DNA of 64,000 nt from Excoecaria cochinchinensis (GCA_947683425.1 CANTUQ010000108.1:434001-498000), one strand, 5' to 3'; counted from the stretch's first letter, positions 1 to 12,317 are shown. Notes: generated by a model from the sequence alone, not told the origin. Program-made: numbers and translations.

Positions 1-705
1 ATATTTCTCACCACTTAGGATTTACTTCTGTTTATGCTCTGAATTTATGTTGGGGGTGTTCTCAATTCATATCTTCATTCTCAATTTCAATCTCTATTGT
101 TGAATCCATGAATGAGTTTGGGTTGGGATGTTAGGGCAGTTGGCTGTGTGCATGATTTAGGTTGACATTTTTTCTTCAAATTCTTGGTTAAGAATGGAAA
201 TTGCTAGGTTTTAATTGTTTGCTCTGTATTGTAATGCCTCATTTTGAAATTGTGGGTTGTTAGTATGATTTGTGGGCTTCAATTTAGTCAGTTAAATATC
301 TGCATACCAGGTGTTTGACTAAATGTCTGAATGAATGGTTTTCCTGTTTTTTCCAATTCTTGCCAATTTGAAATGCCAAGATTCTTTCGCAATAATGTTC
401 AAATGAGTTTGTTGTTCTCATTTATCATTTTTGCCTTTTAACAGTAGCTCAAATTCTCTTAACCCTCTATTGAGTTTTGCTACTAATGATTCTTGGTTTA
501 ATACTGAATTTGCTCATCACTTTTGCTGAATTGTGCTTTTGTCATTTGCATTCTTCTTGCATTATTGCATCTTTTATGTTATTCATTTGGAATTGAGAGA
601 TTGTTTAACAAGTTAGCAGGAGCTTGACATTATGCTTTATTTTAAAATCCATTGCTGTTGATGCCCATCGCATGCTATTGAATTTGGTTTTTCCATGTTG
701 TGCAG
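1..705 (+). other. Athila-type internal region, intron-like leader before the accessory ORF
   Basis: This stretch is T-rich with frequent stops and no coding frame, much like a plant intron. It ends in a pyrimidine-rich run followed by TTGTGCAG at 698-705, a good splice acceptor, exactly before the conserved part of the downstream frame. I infer that it is an intron, or the spacer between pol and the accessory ORF, of the Athila-type element whose 3' LTR follows. The pol region and 5' LTR would lie left of the window. Confidence 0.5.
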
Positions 706-1877
706 TGGCTCCTAAGCGCAAAAGCTCTGCTCTAGCCTCTAGTTCATCAGGACAAACAGCCAGCCAACCTACTGTTGATATTTCCCATGTGCCTTCTTGG
801 GTTCCGACCAGTCAGAAACCTGCATATGCTCTGTTTTCCAAATGCTCGTACATTCCAACGAGCTATTTGGATTTTGATTTGTTAGAAAAGCTGGGAATAA
901 AAAATGACGTACACCGGCTAATATCAAATATTGGTTGGGAGCGGCTTTTTGCGATTAACGAGAAAGTCTATCCGGGGTTGACAAGAGATTTCGTGTCAAC
1001 TGTGCAATGTAGGATCAGCCGCGACCCTTCTCAAGATCCGGGAAGAGTCACTTTTTTTCTAGAGGGTACAAAGTATGAGCGGTCTTTTGTCGACTTTTCT
1101 GAAATGCTAGGTTTCCCTGCCCTCGCTCCAGATTGTTTTGCGGATTATGACAAGGATACCGCTTGGGCAATCATTCGAGATTCGGTGACAGCTATGCAAT
1201 ATGTATCAGGCAAGACAAAGGCCCACCATCTCGATACTCATGCCATGCGGATCCTCCATAGATTTTTCTCACTATCTTTTCTGAGTCATGTCGACTCACC
1301 AGGGCAGGTCAATTTACCGGAAGCATTATTTCTAGCTTGTATGGTGAGGGGTGTGCAAATTAATGGGGCACCCCATTTGTGGCATAAGTTGGAAGAGATG
1401 CAATGGCACCCCAAGAAGGTGAAGAAGATTGCTTTGGGTGGGTTGGTCACAGTAATTGCTAAGGGTGTGCATCACCCCTTGAGGAGACCCAAGTCACTTT
1501 CATCCACTGTGACTATTGATAAGAAGCTGTTGAAGAATATGAAAGTTGTAGTGGACGACGCGACGACTGGACATGGTTACAGATTGACTACCCACGCCGA
1601 GTATCTTCAGGGAGTCCAGCGGGGTCTAGGAGGCTTGCCCTATGAGCACGAGGACGATCCGAAAGCACCTCCAGCACCAGAGCCTGCGCAATTATCATCG
1701 CAGCAGTACGACACTCTGATGGCACGCATGGATACAATCGCCGCATCAGTGGACACCATCTCCACCTCGCAGGCCTATCTCCAGTCCCAGATGGATCAGG
1801 TGATGTTGGGACTGTCCTCATTGTTAGCGCACTTTGATACGCATTTTCCACCACCACCTCCACCTCCAAAGATATGA
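624..1877 (+). CDS. Athila-type accessory ORF (plant-transposon / env-position protein)
   Basis: A 417-codon frame, by far the longest intact plus-strand frame in the window. It resembles the 'putative plant transposon protein' family found downstream of pol in Athila-type gypsy elements: a basic, Ser-rich N-terminus (APKRKSS from base 708), the GW-E-L pattern near residues 104-110 (NIGWERLF), a stretch ending in SFVDFSEMLGF, then a C-terminal coiled-coil-like segment with spaced Met/Ile/Leu and a proline run at the end. Its biochemical role is unknown; the position is that of env in retroviruses, but I see no convincing signal peptide or membrane anchor. The first 27 codons look like translated leader. 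The family-like start would be Met before APKRK, and here the A of ATG is missing but a splice acceptor stands at that point. No frameshift is seen inside, unlike every other element gene here. Confidence 0.7.
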   Translation: MTLCFILKSIAVDAHRMLLNLVFPCCAVAPKRKSSALASSSSGQTASQPTVDISHVPSWVPTSQKPAYALFSKCSYIPTSYLDFDLLEKLGIKNDVHRLISNIGWERLFAINEKVYPGLTRDFVSTVQCRISRDPSQDPGRVTFFLEGTKYERSFVDFSEMLGFPALAPDCFADYDKDTAWAIIRDSVTAMQYVSGKTKAHHLDTHAMRILHRFFSLSFLSHVDSPGQVNLPEALFLACMVRGVQINGAPHLWHKLEEMQWHPKKVKKIALGGLVTVIAKGVHHPLRRPKSLSSTVTIDKKLLKNMKVVVDDATTGHGYRLTTHAEYLQGVQRGLGGLPYEHEDDPKAPPAPEPAQLSSQQYDTLMARMDTIAASVDTISTSQAYLQSQMDQVMLGLSSLLAHFDTHFPPPPPPPKI

Positions 1878-3590
1878 CCAGGGAGACCTATTATCTTTTA
1901 TTTTTTTTATTTGTATTTTCATATTAACTGTGGATTGTAATTATTTTTAACTTGCTGGGGACAGCAAGGTATTAAGTGGGGGGTAGACGGAGTAACTCCA
2001 TCCAACAGCTTAATATGTAAATAATTACTTTATTTGTTTTATGTTTGTGCATGTTGATGTTTTATTTTAATTGTATTCACCTATATTCTTGTGTTTTAGT
2101 TAATTGAATATTTAATTGTGGTTGCAAGAATTTTTCCTATCTTAGTTTAGCTTGCCTCTAGTTATTCCTGTTGTGAATGTTTTCAACTTTAAGTTGTGAA
2201 TGGAATTTCTTAAATATCAATCTTAGCAAGAGAGTAGTTAGTAGTTTTAGCAACAAATTTAATTTCAATTAGTCATATATCCTGTAATTTCCTATCGTTT
2301 GTGCACTAAAGGCTCGTTTGGGAAAAACTTGAAAAATTCCAGTGTGTGAAAGGTTTTTAGTAAAGGAATTATAGGATAGTTAGAACCTTCCTCATCACCC
2401 TTCGAAACGTTATAACAACTTAAGCAAGTTTAGGACATGATTTAGGCAAAAATTTTTCTTTGAGAACCACTTTAAATGACTTTTTACCTACCTAATTGCA
2501 TAATTTCCGTTGTTAGCCCAGTTGAGCTAATTTAGTATGCTAAAAGCGTACTATGCATTTTTCTTTATTACACTATTATTTTACCATTTAACCTAAATGC
2601 CTTTGACTACCCTTTTTAAGAATTTGCCACTCTTGGATTGGGTTGGGATAACATTGAAAGTTAAATTAGGGTATTTATTGTGAAAATAGTGTGGGAGTGA
2701 GAAGAATTGTGAAACTTAGGGGTGTTGTCTATTATATCGTTTAAGTTCCTTTTAATGGTGTCAAATTTGTGGGAGGAAAATAGAGATTTTGGGTATCTCA
2801 TCATAAAAACATTCAAAAATAAATGAAAAAAAAAGAGAAAAGAAAAAGTCAAAAAGAAGAATTTGATGAAAAGGTTGATCATTATTTTAAAATTCTGAGT
2901 TAGTCAAGATGTAAAAAGATTTAAGTGTGGGGTACCCTCAATTAGAAGAAGATTTCTATACATTTAGAAATGACTGGGTTCAGAGAAAATGTATGTGGGG
3001 AATTTCTTCTCTTTGTTTTCCTGTGGTATGATTGTTTTTATTATGGGGAGTTCGGACGAGTTTTAGCAACTGCGGGGGGATTAAAAATAGGTCATGGAAA
3101 GATTGTATTCAAATTGGGTAGTGGTGTTTTAGGTAGAGTGGCTAACTCTTTGTTTGAATTCCTTAACTTTTCTTGTTAGCCAATACCGTAGCCTAACATT
3201 ACAACCTTGGAATAAGTCCTAATGATTCTGCTCTTAGCTTGAGTTGTTCAGTGGAGATGACCCTTGTGGTTCCGGTGCTAAAGGAGAGGCTTATGATTAT
3301 CCTGAGTTACAAGCGCGTAACCAATATGCAAATTATTGCTTATTTATTTCCTTTGCTAAATTGCTAAATTGCGCTGGTCATTTTGTTTTGAAAAGAGAAA
3401 ATTTGTTTTAGCCTAGCACACACACATGTGATATTTATTGATATAAGATGATTTATGAATTTGTGGTTAAGACTATTCTACTTAATGCTTTGATTGTTTT
3501 TTGAGTTTTCATATTCCGAGTTAGAGTTTGAAATTTCAGAACTGTGGATAATTCATTTACTCGAGGATGAGCAAAGTCTAAGTGTGGGGT
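1878..3590 (+). other. Athila-type 3' non-coding spacer
   Basis: No coding frame. It holds a purine-rich block (about 2820-2865, AAAAAAAAGAGAAAAG and similar) and two copies of the motif TAAGTGTGGGGT, at about 2923 and 3579. A long AT-rich spacer with purine runs between the last ORF and the 3' LTR is usual for Athila elements. Confidence 0.6.
3577..3590 (+). promoter_or_regulatory. polypurine tract of the Athila-type element
   Basis: TCGAGGATGAGCAAAG followed by CTAAGTGTGGGG lies just before the 3' LTR. This is the characteristic plus-strand priming context of Athila/Tat elements. The exact first LTR base is uncertain by a few nucleotides. Confidence 0.6.
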
Positions 3591-3775
3591 ATTTTGGTAA
3601 CTTCAATATAGTATTTAGATTTGGTAGTATTTTTGTATGATTTAGGGTGTTTAGTAGTGTTTATTGTCGTGATGTGCTTACTTTAGATTAATTGTGTCAA
3701 TGTTAGTGAAATTAGAGTTTTTATGCAATTTTTGTTAGTTTTTGATTAAGTTTGATTTTTGTGTCTTTAGGTACC

Positions 3776-4175
3776 TCACGGTGGTAACCTATCTGGTTAC
3801 CACCGTGACATCCAAAGGAGTTAAAAGCAGAATGCAGGAATACGCTAGGTCACGGTGGTAACCAAAGTCATCACCACCGTGACATGTGTATCCATTGGGC
3901 AGAATGCAGACCTGTTGTGGGTCACGGTGGTAACCAATGTCATCACCACGGTGACCTAGTTCGTACCAAGACAGAACCAAGTGAGGAGTTGCTTCACGGT
4001 GGCAAGGTAATGAGGTTACCACCGTGACATAGGAAATTCCTGGACAGAAGCAAAAATTTGAGCATGTCACGGTGGCAACCTATCTTGGTTACCACCGTGA
4101 CCCCTATCCTACACGCAAGCCAGATTTACTTCCTCAACACCTCACGGTGGCAACGATTTTTGGTTACCATCGTGA
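3776..4175 (+). repeat. six tandem 73-bp units, each an inverted repeat TCACGGTGG...CCACCGTGA
   Basis: Left arms start at 3776, 3850, 3922, 3994, 4067 and 4142, a spacing of 72-75 bp. Unit 1 is a perfect 14-bp inverted repeat (TCACGGTGGTAACC and its complement, 5-bp loop). Unit 5 has the same arms with one change, and unit 6 has one further change in each arm. Units 2 and 3 keep the outer arms only; unit 3 has a C-to-G change in the right arm. The linkers share AGAATGCAG or GGACAGAA. The block ends 10 bp before a TATA box, so it lies in U3 and looks like an enhancer. Confidence 0.9.
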
Positions 4176-4185
4176 CCCCTCGGGA

Positions 4186-4193
4186 TATAAAAA
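4186..4193 (+). promoter_or_regulatory. TATA box of the Athila LTR
   Basis: GGGATATAAAAAGAAAAG directly after the hairpin array. The position in the LTR and the lack of a competing TATA nearby make it the likely promoter core, with transcription starting about 4215-4225. Confidence 0.55.
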
Positions 4194-5373
4194 GAAAAGT
4201 CTGTAGTGCAGCAGGGCGGCTAGTTTTTGAATCTATTTTCAGATTAGGGTTTTAGAGATAGAATTTTGGGGTAGTTTTTCGATTGTTATTAATTAAGATT
4301 TTTGATTTTATCTTGAGGATGGATTCGCAATTCAAGAGTTTTACATTAAAAAATACCTAGTTTAATTTCAAGAATAGTTTTTACATTCAGAGAATTTCCA
4401 GATTTTCTCCATTGAAGATTTGAAGAAGGAGATTGAAGAACTAAGTGTTCAACCGGGATTTACACCTCAATGAATTTTTGGGTTTATTCTTTCCTCTTTC
4501 CTTTTGATTTTGTAATGGATTGTGAGTAGTCTTTTAGTTGTTTGGGGGATCTTTGAATCCCCTACCCATGATGTGAATTCTGAATATCTTTTGAATTTAA
4601 ATATATGATTGAATGGTTTATTTCACTGGTATTTATTATTGATTCATGGAATTTATTTTATCAAGTTAATTTCCAGTTTTGATGAATGATTTATTTCATT
4701 ATCTTTGTTGGTTATTGAGTTGTATGGGATTGAATATCATGGTTATCTATATTCAGTTTTATCATTCTTGTTGTGTCTTTTGGACGACTCCGATTGGGAA
4801 TCTAGAAGTGCAGGATTTTGTGATTTAAGACTAGAATGATGAGTGAGATAATTAAGTTTTGGGTTATTTGACTCCGTATTGGGAAAATAAACCAAACTTA
4901 GGATTTTAGACCCATGCATAGGCTGATTATGTGGCTGACTCCGATTTGGGATTTCATATAATTTGAGTGGCTGACTCCGTTTGGGAAGCCTGGGTTAAGA
5001 GGGTTATCCCGATTTCTTTCATAAATAATTCTTGAATTAATTTTATTCATATCTGGGTATGGGGTGGATGAGTGAACCTGAGCAACGTTTGTCTATTTTT
5101 GAATTCTTATCTTGTTAATTTTTCCATCATTTTTGTTTATTGCAATTATTGACGTCGATTTAATTTGATTATTTCTGTTTGGTTATTTTGGTTATTTAAA
5201 TTCTTTAGTTTCAATCAATAGTTAACTCAATCAATTCAAACAATTGGGAATTCTTTAGCATACATTTGATTTTCATTGCTTGCGCACACAGTCCCTTGGG
5301 TACGATAATTTGGGGTCCGAATTTACTCCACTATATTACTTGCCGATTCAGTACACTTGCTGAGGTCGCGTCA

Positions 5374-6604
5374 TTGCTTGGTTGGCCCATTCTGGGCATG
5401 TATCATGTTTAAGATTATGTATGGACTTTCTGGTTTAGGATTTAGGTTCTTAAGCAGTCAATGTATTGTTGTGCGTATGAATGCAAAACTTAGGATTTGA
5501 CATTTGACTTTTAACTGGGTATGTTTGTGTTGTACAATTTTGATAACATAATGTTATCTCTACTGGAGTTTTGGTTATCTTGTTTTATTGTTCCAAGCAT
5601 TTGAAACATATTCTTGCGTCATACTATTATATTGTTCTTGTTCTAATGTTTTGCATATGGTTGAGTTTTTTTTATCTAATATATACTTTTTTTTTTATTT
5701 TGTAGGAACAAGATGAAAATTTTGAAGTTTGAACAAAGTTTATTTCTGAATTATGGATTAGGATATTTTAATTTTTTGCATTAGGTAGTATGTTTTTATT
5801 TAATTAACCTTTTGTTTAAATAAATAATATATATTATTAGTTGATTGACAATTTCCTTTAGAAATTTAATTGATTGTATAACATTAAATTTAAAATATGT
5901 CATTTTTAGTGTAACGCATATATGACAAGTATATTTGTCATAATTTATTGACTTGTTAGTTCATAAATGACGATATAATGTTCCTAATTACGATATTAAT
6001 ATTGTCATAAAAAAATGTTTCTTAATGACAATAAAAAGTTGTCACTTAAACTATTTTTTGTGACAATAATTTTTATTCGTATTTATGTAACTAATTTGTA
6101 AAATAATATGATGATTTATATTCATCATTAATATACATTAATTTAATGACGAAATCATTTTTCGTCACTTAAAGTATTAAATTTAATGATTATATGAAAT
6201 ATTTTATGACCAAAATTATATTTATTTACGACGACAATTACGTAACCAATACTTAATAGTTTTAATTAGAAGCAGCGTTTCGCCATTAAAAATGTTTTAA
6301 ATTTGTCATAAAAAATGCCAATCTTTTGTGATGATAAACAATATAATGCAACAAAATATAATTTTATTTATGACATAATTTTTGTCATAAAAAATAAGAA
6401 ACAAAGATGACGATAATCATTTTCATCACAAAAAATGATATTTACGGTGACAAATAACTAAATTGTCACGTAAACCATTTTGTTACGCGCCTACCGTTAC
6501 GTTCTATGTGACGATAAAAATTCGTCACCTTATGTTTTCAGCGACGAAAATTGATTTTTTCATGACAATTTTTTGCATCATAAAAGGTGTAATTTCTTGT
6601 AGTG
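5374..6604 (+). mobile_element. 3' terminal part of a CACTA (En/Spm) transposon
   Basis: The right end is TTTCTTGTAGTG (6593-6604), the complement of the CACTACAAGAAA terminal inverted repeat. From about 5890 the sequence is packed with subterminal repeats in both orientations based on TGACAA, TTGTCAT and GACGAAAAT, the expected transposase-binding region. Upstream, TTTTGTAG at 5698-5705 looks like a splice acceptor before a short last exon (5706-5732) ending in TGA, followed by AT-rich 3' sequence. The Athila element lies immediately left, and the 5' end of the CACTA is outside the window. Confidence 0.75.
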
Positions 6605-6776
6605 TTCTATCCTCTCGTCGTGATGGTTGCTTGTGGCCCTTGAGAGTTCTTACCCAAACCAGCTCCAGGAAGGAAATACATCTTCTTCATCATGTTCATC
6701 ACTTGAACGCTCCCTGCCACATTATCTTCTCCACTTATCATAACTACATGAAAACCGTTGAAGGGTCGTCTCGCAA
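6605..6776 (-). pseudogene. Ogre/Tat protease C-terminus with G-patch (segment 3)
   Basis: On the minus strand this continues the protease frame of 17578-17655 once element X is removed. It ends in MMKKMYFLPGAGLGKNSQG, the glycine-rich G-patch-like motif that Ogre/Tat elements carry between protease and RT. A TAG follows soon after and the CACTA transposon begins at 6604. Reverse transcriptase and the rest of pol must lie left of the window. Confidence 0.75.
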
Positions 6777-9169
6777 TGTGGTGGCCCAAATACCGGCTTA
6801 GAAGTGACAGTGCATAATTTTATTATTATCATGATGATCGCAGTGTCGAACAGCGTAAGGAGTGAGTTTGTCAGTGTCAAAACTTATTGATAAGTGTGCT
6901 AAAAATATAGCGGTTCCGATATGGGTAATACCGGAGTGGCTATACAGCGAACATGGTTGTCTGGCGCCCGAAAAATTCTGATTTCGCAAAAATGATATGT
7001 GGGTCTTAAGGAGTTTAGTGGTGAAATCAGAACTGAAAACGAAGGTAAAACGACCTCCGAAAGTTAGTTTGAAGGAAGCCTTCGGTTCGATTCAAATAAT
7101 AACTAAGTTTAACCGAAGTTTGACCGAGGCTCTAAATATAATAAATGACCTCTGAAAACTTATTTGAAGGTATAGATGAACTCATAATAGTGTGTAGAAC
7201 AGTTGATGGTGAAAAAGGAATTTTATGGAGACACTAGGAAATTAGTGAACCGGACTGATTTAATTGAACCGTGAGTTGCAATTAAGGTCTAACGGATATA
7301 TAAGAGTGAAAAAGATATTAAGGGTGAAAAGTGAACCGAACCGGTTCAACCAGTGAATCGGACCGGACCAGTTGACTTTGGTTTGACTATGTTTGACCAA
7401 GTTTGACTGGACTCTAAATGGAGTTCTATACCTCAGAAAAATTATCTGGAAGCATGGTTGTGCTTGGAATATTATGGATAATCAATTGGTGAAGAAAAAT
7501 AAATTTTACGATAAGACAGAAAATTGAGTTCTCGGACTGGTAAGAAATTAGCGAACCGAGAAACGATCTCCGATTGAGCTAAAATTTTACTAGAGGCTAA
7601 ATTATATATTTTGAGAATTATGGAATTGAGCTTGGGAAGTGAGCAAAATGATTTTTGGATGGAAAATGGGCTTAATAACCTAAATGGGCTTTAGGGTTGG
7701 CCCAATAGGTTGAACCAAGCCCAAGCCCACTCAAGACACATCTAAAAGGCAGAAAAATCTCCCAACTTCAAGAATTCTCTCCACCCTTCTTCCCCCTCTT
7801 CTTGGCCGAACTTCACCTCCTCACTTTCTCTTGAATTTTCTTATTCTTTCTTCAAAGTTCTCCCTAAATCGAACCTTTCTAAGTAAATTATAGCCTCTCT
7901 TTTCATTGATGATGGTCTCAAAAGATCTTTTGGAGCGAAGAAAGTGGGAAAAACCAAGTGTTCAAGGTTTTTGAGATAAGAGATTTTGAGTTCTATAATT
8001 TTATCTAATGGTTCAAATAGGTATTTTTGGGTATGTAGATGATGATTATGTAATTATATTGCAAAAAGGAAGTAAGGATTTGAGAAAATATTGATTTTTA
8101 AATTCGTCCACCTTAGGATTTTTATGGAGAAGATGGAGTTTTAAGGAGATAAGGCATGGAAAGCAAGCTTAAGTGGTGGAGAGCATTGGAAATAAGGTTA
8201 GTGGATACAAAATTCTTTCTTTTCTATGGTAGAGGCATGATTTTAGGTTATGTTTGTATTGTGTGTATGTGAAAAATGCATGAATAATTGAATTTAACTT
8301 AATATATGTGATTAGTGGACCTAAAATAGTGTAAAAGATCACTAGATGAAATTAAAACTAAGAGGTATGAAAAACCTAATGTAGGCCGAATAGTATATGA
8401 TGGATTTTATGAAGATTAAATGAAGTTTATGGCTTATAATTGATGGTTATTATATGTATAACATGTTTAAGGCATGATAGAGTGATTGAAAGAAATTAAA
8501 GAACACATAAAGAAAATCTAATGTTGTGGCCGAATGGGATATTAAATAAAATAATGAGATATGTTGTGTAACATGGCAAATAAATGATGTTTATGACTAA
8601 TACAATATGTAAATAAAATGATTGAATGATTAAATGGAATTAAAGTGAACTAAAGAGAAAGATAGTGTAGTGGTCGAATAGTATATCAAGGGTTTATTTA
8701 AGATATGTGATAAATTATGACACATAAATGAAATTTATAGTATGTTTAATACATAAAGAGTATGAATGAGTGATTAATTGAAATTAAAGTGTATAATGTG
8801 GAAAAGTGACTCGTTGGCCAAATGGTAATCTAAGAGATGTAAGTATGTATTTTTGATAGTTAATGGAATGTGATGGTATAAAGCTTAAGTGATTAAGTAT
8901 TGATAAATGAATGTGTATGCAAAATTATAAATGAATATAATATGTGTGTTGAAATGTGCATAGTGATAAAGTGTGATATTGTATGAATGATGATGAAATA
9001 TTGCCCTTAGTAATTGATTGGTAGTGAAATCTAGTCCAGGATATAATTGGCTAGCCATAGGGATTGCACACCAATGTACGAGTCATGGAGACTCGATATT
9101 GATAAGCTAGTGACGGGTCATTTCAGTGTTCAGTGTAAATCAGTGTTCAGTGTAGTGCAGTGCAGTGAG

Positions 9170-9200
9170 AAATGGTCCTATTGTGATAATAGGACCATTT
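9170..9200 (+). repeat. perfect 12-bp hairpin, present in only one X LTR
   Basis: AAATGGTCCTAT, a 7-bp loop, then the exact complement. In the right LTR (about 14738) the second arm is largely missing through a roughly 12-bp deletion, as expected from slippage across a hairpin. Confidence 0.85.
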
Positions 9201-10288
9201 CATAGTGTAATGGGTCTGTGGGGCCAATGTCCCGCATATCCGGTCAGTAGATTTTCTACCGGGTCCATACTAGGGGTACAATGATATATATGTGATAAAT
9301 ATGGTTAAAATAGTGATAAAAGTGAAAATGAGTGAAAAATGGACTAAAATGTGATAAATAGAAAGTTTAGGGGTAAAATGGTAATTTTGTAAAAAGTTAG
9401 TAAAAAGTGAGAAAGTTAGATGGAAAGTGTAAGTGTAAGGGCAAAATCGTAATTTTGACAAATTACGACAATAAAATAATAAATTAGTGGAACAGTGATA
9501 AAATAAGGACTTAAATGTAATTTAGTAAAAACATAAGGTTAAAAGTGAAATACAAGTATAAAAAGGGTAAAATAGTAATTAAAATAAGTAAATAAGGCTA
9601 AAAGTGTAAAATGGAAAATATGTAAGGTTAAAAGGGTAAATAATGAATAATGAAGGGCAAAGTGGTAATTAATGTAAAAGTGAGGACAAAAAAGGAATTA
9701 GTGTAAAAGAGAGGACATGGATATAAATAAGCTAAAAGAAAGGACATGGATGGAATTAATGTAATTGTGGGGACATTGATGTCATTAATGGAAAACATAA
9801 GGGTAGAATTGAAAACTATGGAAAGAGAATAAGGATTTAAGTGTAATTATAGAAATGATAAGTTTAATTAGGGGATTTAAATGTAATTAGTGAATAATAT
9901 GATTTAGATAAGTAATTATGTGATTAAATTGATGAATTTAAATAGGTAAATATGATTAATGATTTAATAAGAAATAATAATAATCTAGAAGTGGTATTAA
10001 GAGTAAATAGTGGCAAAAGTGTAATTATAGCAAATTGAAATAGTAAAATTGGAATTTAAGCAAAGTCTAAAGTGTAATTTGGATTGAAGTATTATGGTAA
10101 GAATTAATTGATGAAATGTGTGACGAGATAATGAAATAAATATAGTAGTATAATTAAGTAGTGGCATTTTTGTAGAATAAATCAATTAAGAATAAGAATG
10201 TGTATTAAAAAAGTGTAGAAACCAAATTGTAGAATTATTATGTTAAGGTTAGTTAGTGGATTAAAGTGTAAATTAGTAGATGATATGG

Positions 10289-10325
<37 letters not shown>

Positions 10326-11718
10326 GATAATTGATGAATGAATGATTTGTGAAGCATAGAAAAATTATTGCATGAATAAATATTAAATAAATAATAATTA
10401 TAATTGATTTGTACATATATAGTGAATGTGAATATATGTGTAATTTGATGATGTTTGGAATAATTATGTAATTATGAATAAGTGGCAATGAAAGATAAAA
10501 AGGTAAGATGGCAGTGTTGTGAATAAGTAATTAAGTAGGAATTTAATTGTAATTAACTATTATAAGATAAGGTTGAGACTTAAATGTCAGTAATGAGAAA
10601 TTGACTAATAGTAAAGTGAAGAAAATATTGATTTAAATATACATAAGTCAATAAGACGATGACACGGAAATAAATAGACTAGTAATGTAAATAGTAATGG
10701 TAATAGTAATACAAGTACAATAGAAATTAATGAATTTGACAATGAGCATAATAATAGTATTAATTAAGTGAAATGTTTGAAGAATAAATCGGAAATTATT
10801 ATGAAGAGTAATTCAGGGGCCATAGTGAATTAAATTACAGTGCAAGATTTGTGAATAAGGTTATAAAGAATTAATGAAATTGATGGTGTGTTTTACTAAG
10901 TAATAATATAGAAAGAGTTTAAATAGAAGTAATAGGAAATAATAAATGAAAATTTGAAAATGATAGATTTTAGTATGAGCAATGAGAAAGTGATAAAATG
11001 AAAGGAATTTATAGATCCGTTATAATGGTAATTGTATAAGTGAATAGAATTTAAATGGAAGGTATGTATTAATAATGAGACTGTACGTATGAAGATAATG
11101 TCAGTAAATATAGAAATAACATTGATTAAGAAATAAAATAAAAATAAAATAAAGCAAGTCATAATAGTAAGTCAGTGTTTCGAATTTTGAAACAATGACT
11201 ATTTAATAAGAAGATACAGAAATAAAATAAGATAATGTCAAGGGGCGTTAATGGAATCGAATGATAAGTGATAAACTAATCGTAATGATATAATGCAAAA
11301 TGGTTACTATTCATTAATAATGAAATTGATAATCGAATGGTAAAGTTTTAGGATATAATTATAAGACTGCAAACAAGAGATAAAATGATAATCGACTAAA
11401 ACTAGAATGTAATAGCTAAATATTGTAAGAAGTTATATATAGTAAAAGTTAATAGTGTAGTAATAATGTAAGTGATAGTGAAAATGATAGTGGAAGTGAG
11501 AGTGATGGTGATATTGATAACAATAGTAGAAAAAAAAAGAAATAATTAAAGCAATTACAGTGATAGTAAGAAAAATAAAGATGGCGAACACCGTGAAAGT
11601 GTGTAATAATCATTCAAATCTCAGGAATTAATACCCTTATAATTTAAATAAAGCCCAAGAAATATATGTGTGAGCATGCATGTGTTAGTTGTGTGGAAAA
11701 CTTATGATATGTATCCAC

Positions 11719-11759
11719 CACTGGGCATTTTAATGCTCAGTGCGTAAGTGTTATTACGC
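11719..11759 (+). other. double hairpin near the X LTR 3' end (left copy)
   Basis: Stem 1 is CACTGGGCAT/ATGCTCAGTG with a 4-nt loop and one G-U pair. Stem 2 is GCGTAA/TTACGC. It lies about 300 bp before the LTR end. Position and architecture match the CTAAGCG double hairpin of the other LTR families although the sequence differs. Confidence 0.6.
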
Positions 11760-12027
11760 GCAGGTTAAGATAATAGATTTTAATGTGGCCGAAGATGTAT
11801 TGTCTGGTCGAAGATTTTGGCAGCAAAGATCGGTGTTTGGCATTTCATGTATACGACCGCGAAAAAGAAATATAAGGTATATGGTATTATTCTGTTTTAG
11901 TGTGTGCATATTTGTGTTTGCTTAAAAAAAAAAATTCCTACAAAACAATTGAGTGCATTGTAGTGTTTGTCAGTATAGTGTTGTGAAATCCGGTATCCGT
12001 ATCATTTACGGATATAAGGGTGTTACA

Positions 12028-12317
12028 TTTATTTTGGTATCAGAGCAAAGGTTTAGGCGGTCCTAAGATCGGAGTTAGTGCAATAAGGATGAAGTGATAC
12101 GTATACATGCCATGAATTAGTATTGGTGATGGAAGTGAGTGAAAGTATCGAAGCAGACATAAGAATAGTCCAGTCCTATAGAATGTAAAGTAGGATGACA
12201 GATGGGAAATAGATGGACTTCCTGTGTTGGATGTCCTCTCAGTTTGGTGGTAATGATGCGTGCCTGCGATGCATAAAGGAAATTTCGAGGATGAAATTTT
12301 TATTAGTGGGGAGAAAT
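12028..12317 (+). other. internal region of element X with primer site and polypurine tract
   Basis: The primer site TGGTATCAGAGC is at 12035-12046, complementary to the 3' end of plant initiator tRNA-Met. The polypurine tract AGTGGGGAGAAAT is at 12305-12317. The 240 bp between them hold no credible frame, so the whole internal region is little more than replication signals. Confidence 0.85.

Larger units (their letters stand above)
3591..5373 (+). repeat. 3' LTR of the Athila-type element
   Basis: About 1.78 kb. The right end reads GGTCGCGTCA, preceded by the family-typical text around 5290-5350 (CCCTTGGGTACGATAA, then CGATTCAGTACACTTGC). The left end follows the polypurine tract. The LTR contains a hairpin array and a TATA box, and at 4780-5000 four short repeats of the form GACTCCGATTGGGAA. 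The partner 5' LTR is outside the window, so no target-site duplication can be checked. Confidence 0.65.
6777..12027 (+). repeat. left LTR of element X
   Basis: 5251 bp, extremely AT-rich in its central 3 kb (8300-11600), where A/G-rich plus-strand sequence gives many spurious minus-strand open frames; none is supported as a gene. Near 7720-7860 a pyrimidine-rich segment resembles the 5' leader of plant LTR transcripts. An (AT)n run is at about 10291-10322 and is longer than in the right copy. Near 9110-9170 CAGTG is repeated many times. Confidence 0.92.

Noticed and set aside
3776..4175. Regularly spaced repeats resembling a CRISPR array (also 30441-30880 and 36808-37177)
   Set aside because: The repeats are themselves palindromic, linkers are partly conserved, the context is a plant LTR, and no cas-like gene exists.
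4240..4256. Telomere-like TTAGGGTTTTAG
   Set aside because: Only one plant-type unit and a partial one, inside the Athila LTR leader; not an array.
8300..11200. Several 60-98-codon minus-strand frames in the X LTRs, some repeated in both copies
   Set aside because: They are rich in Ile/Phe/Tyr/Asn from A/G-rich plus-strand sequence. Conservation between copies only reflects LTR identity.
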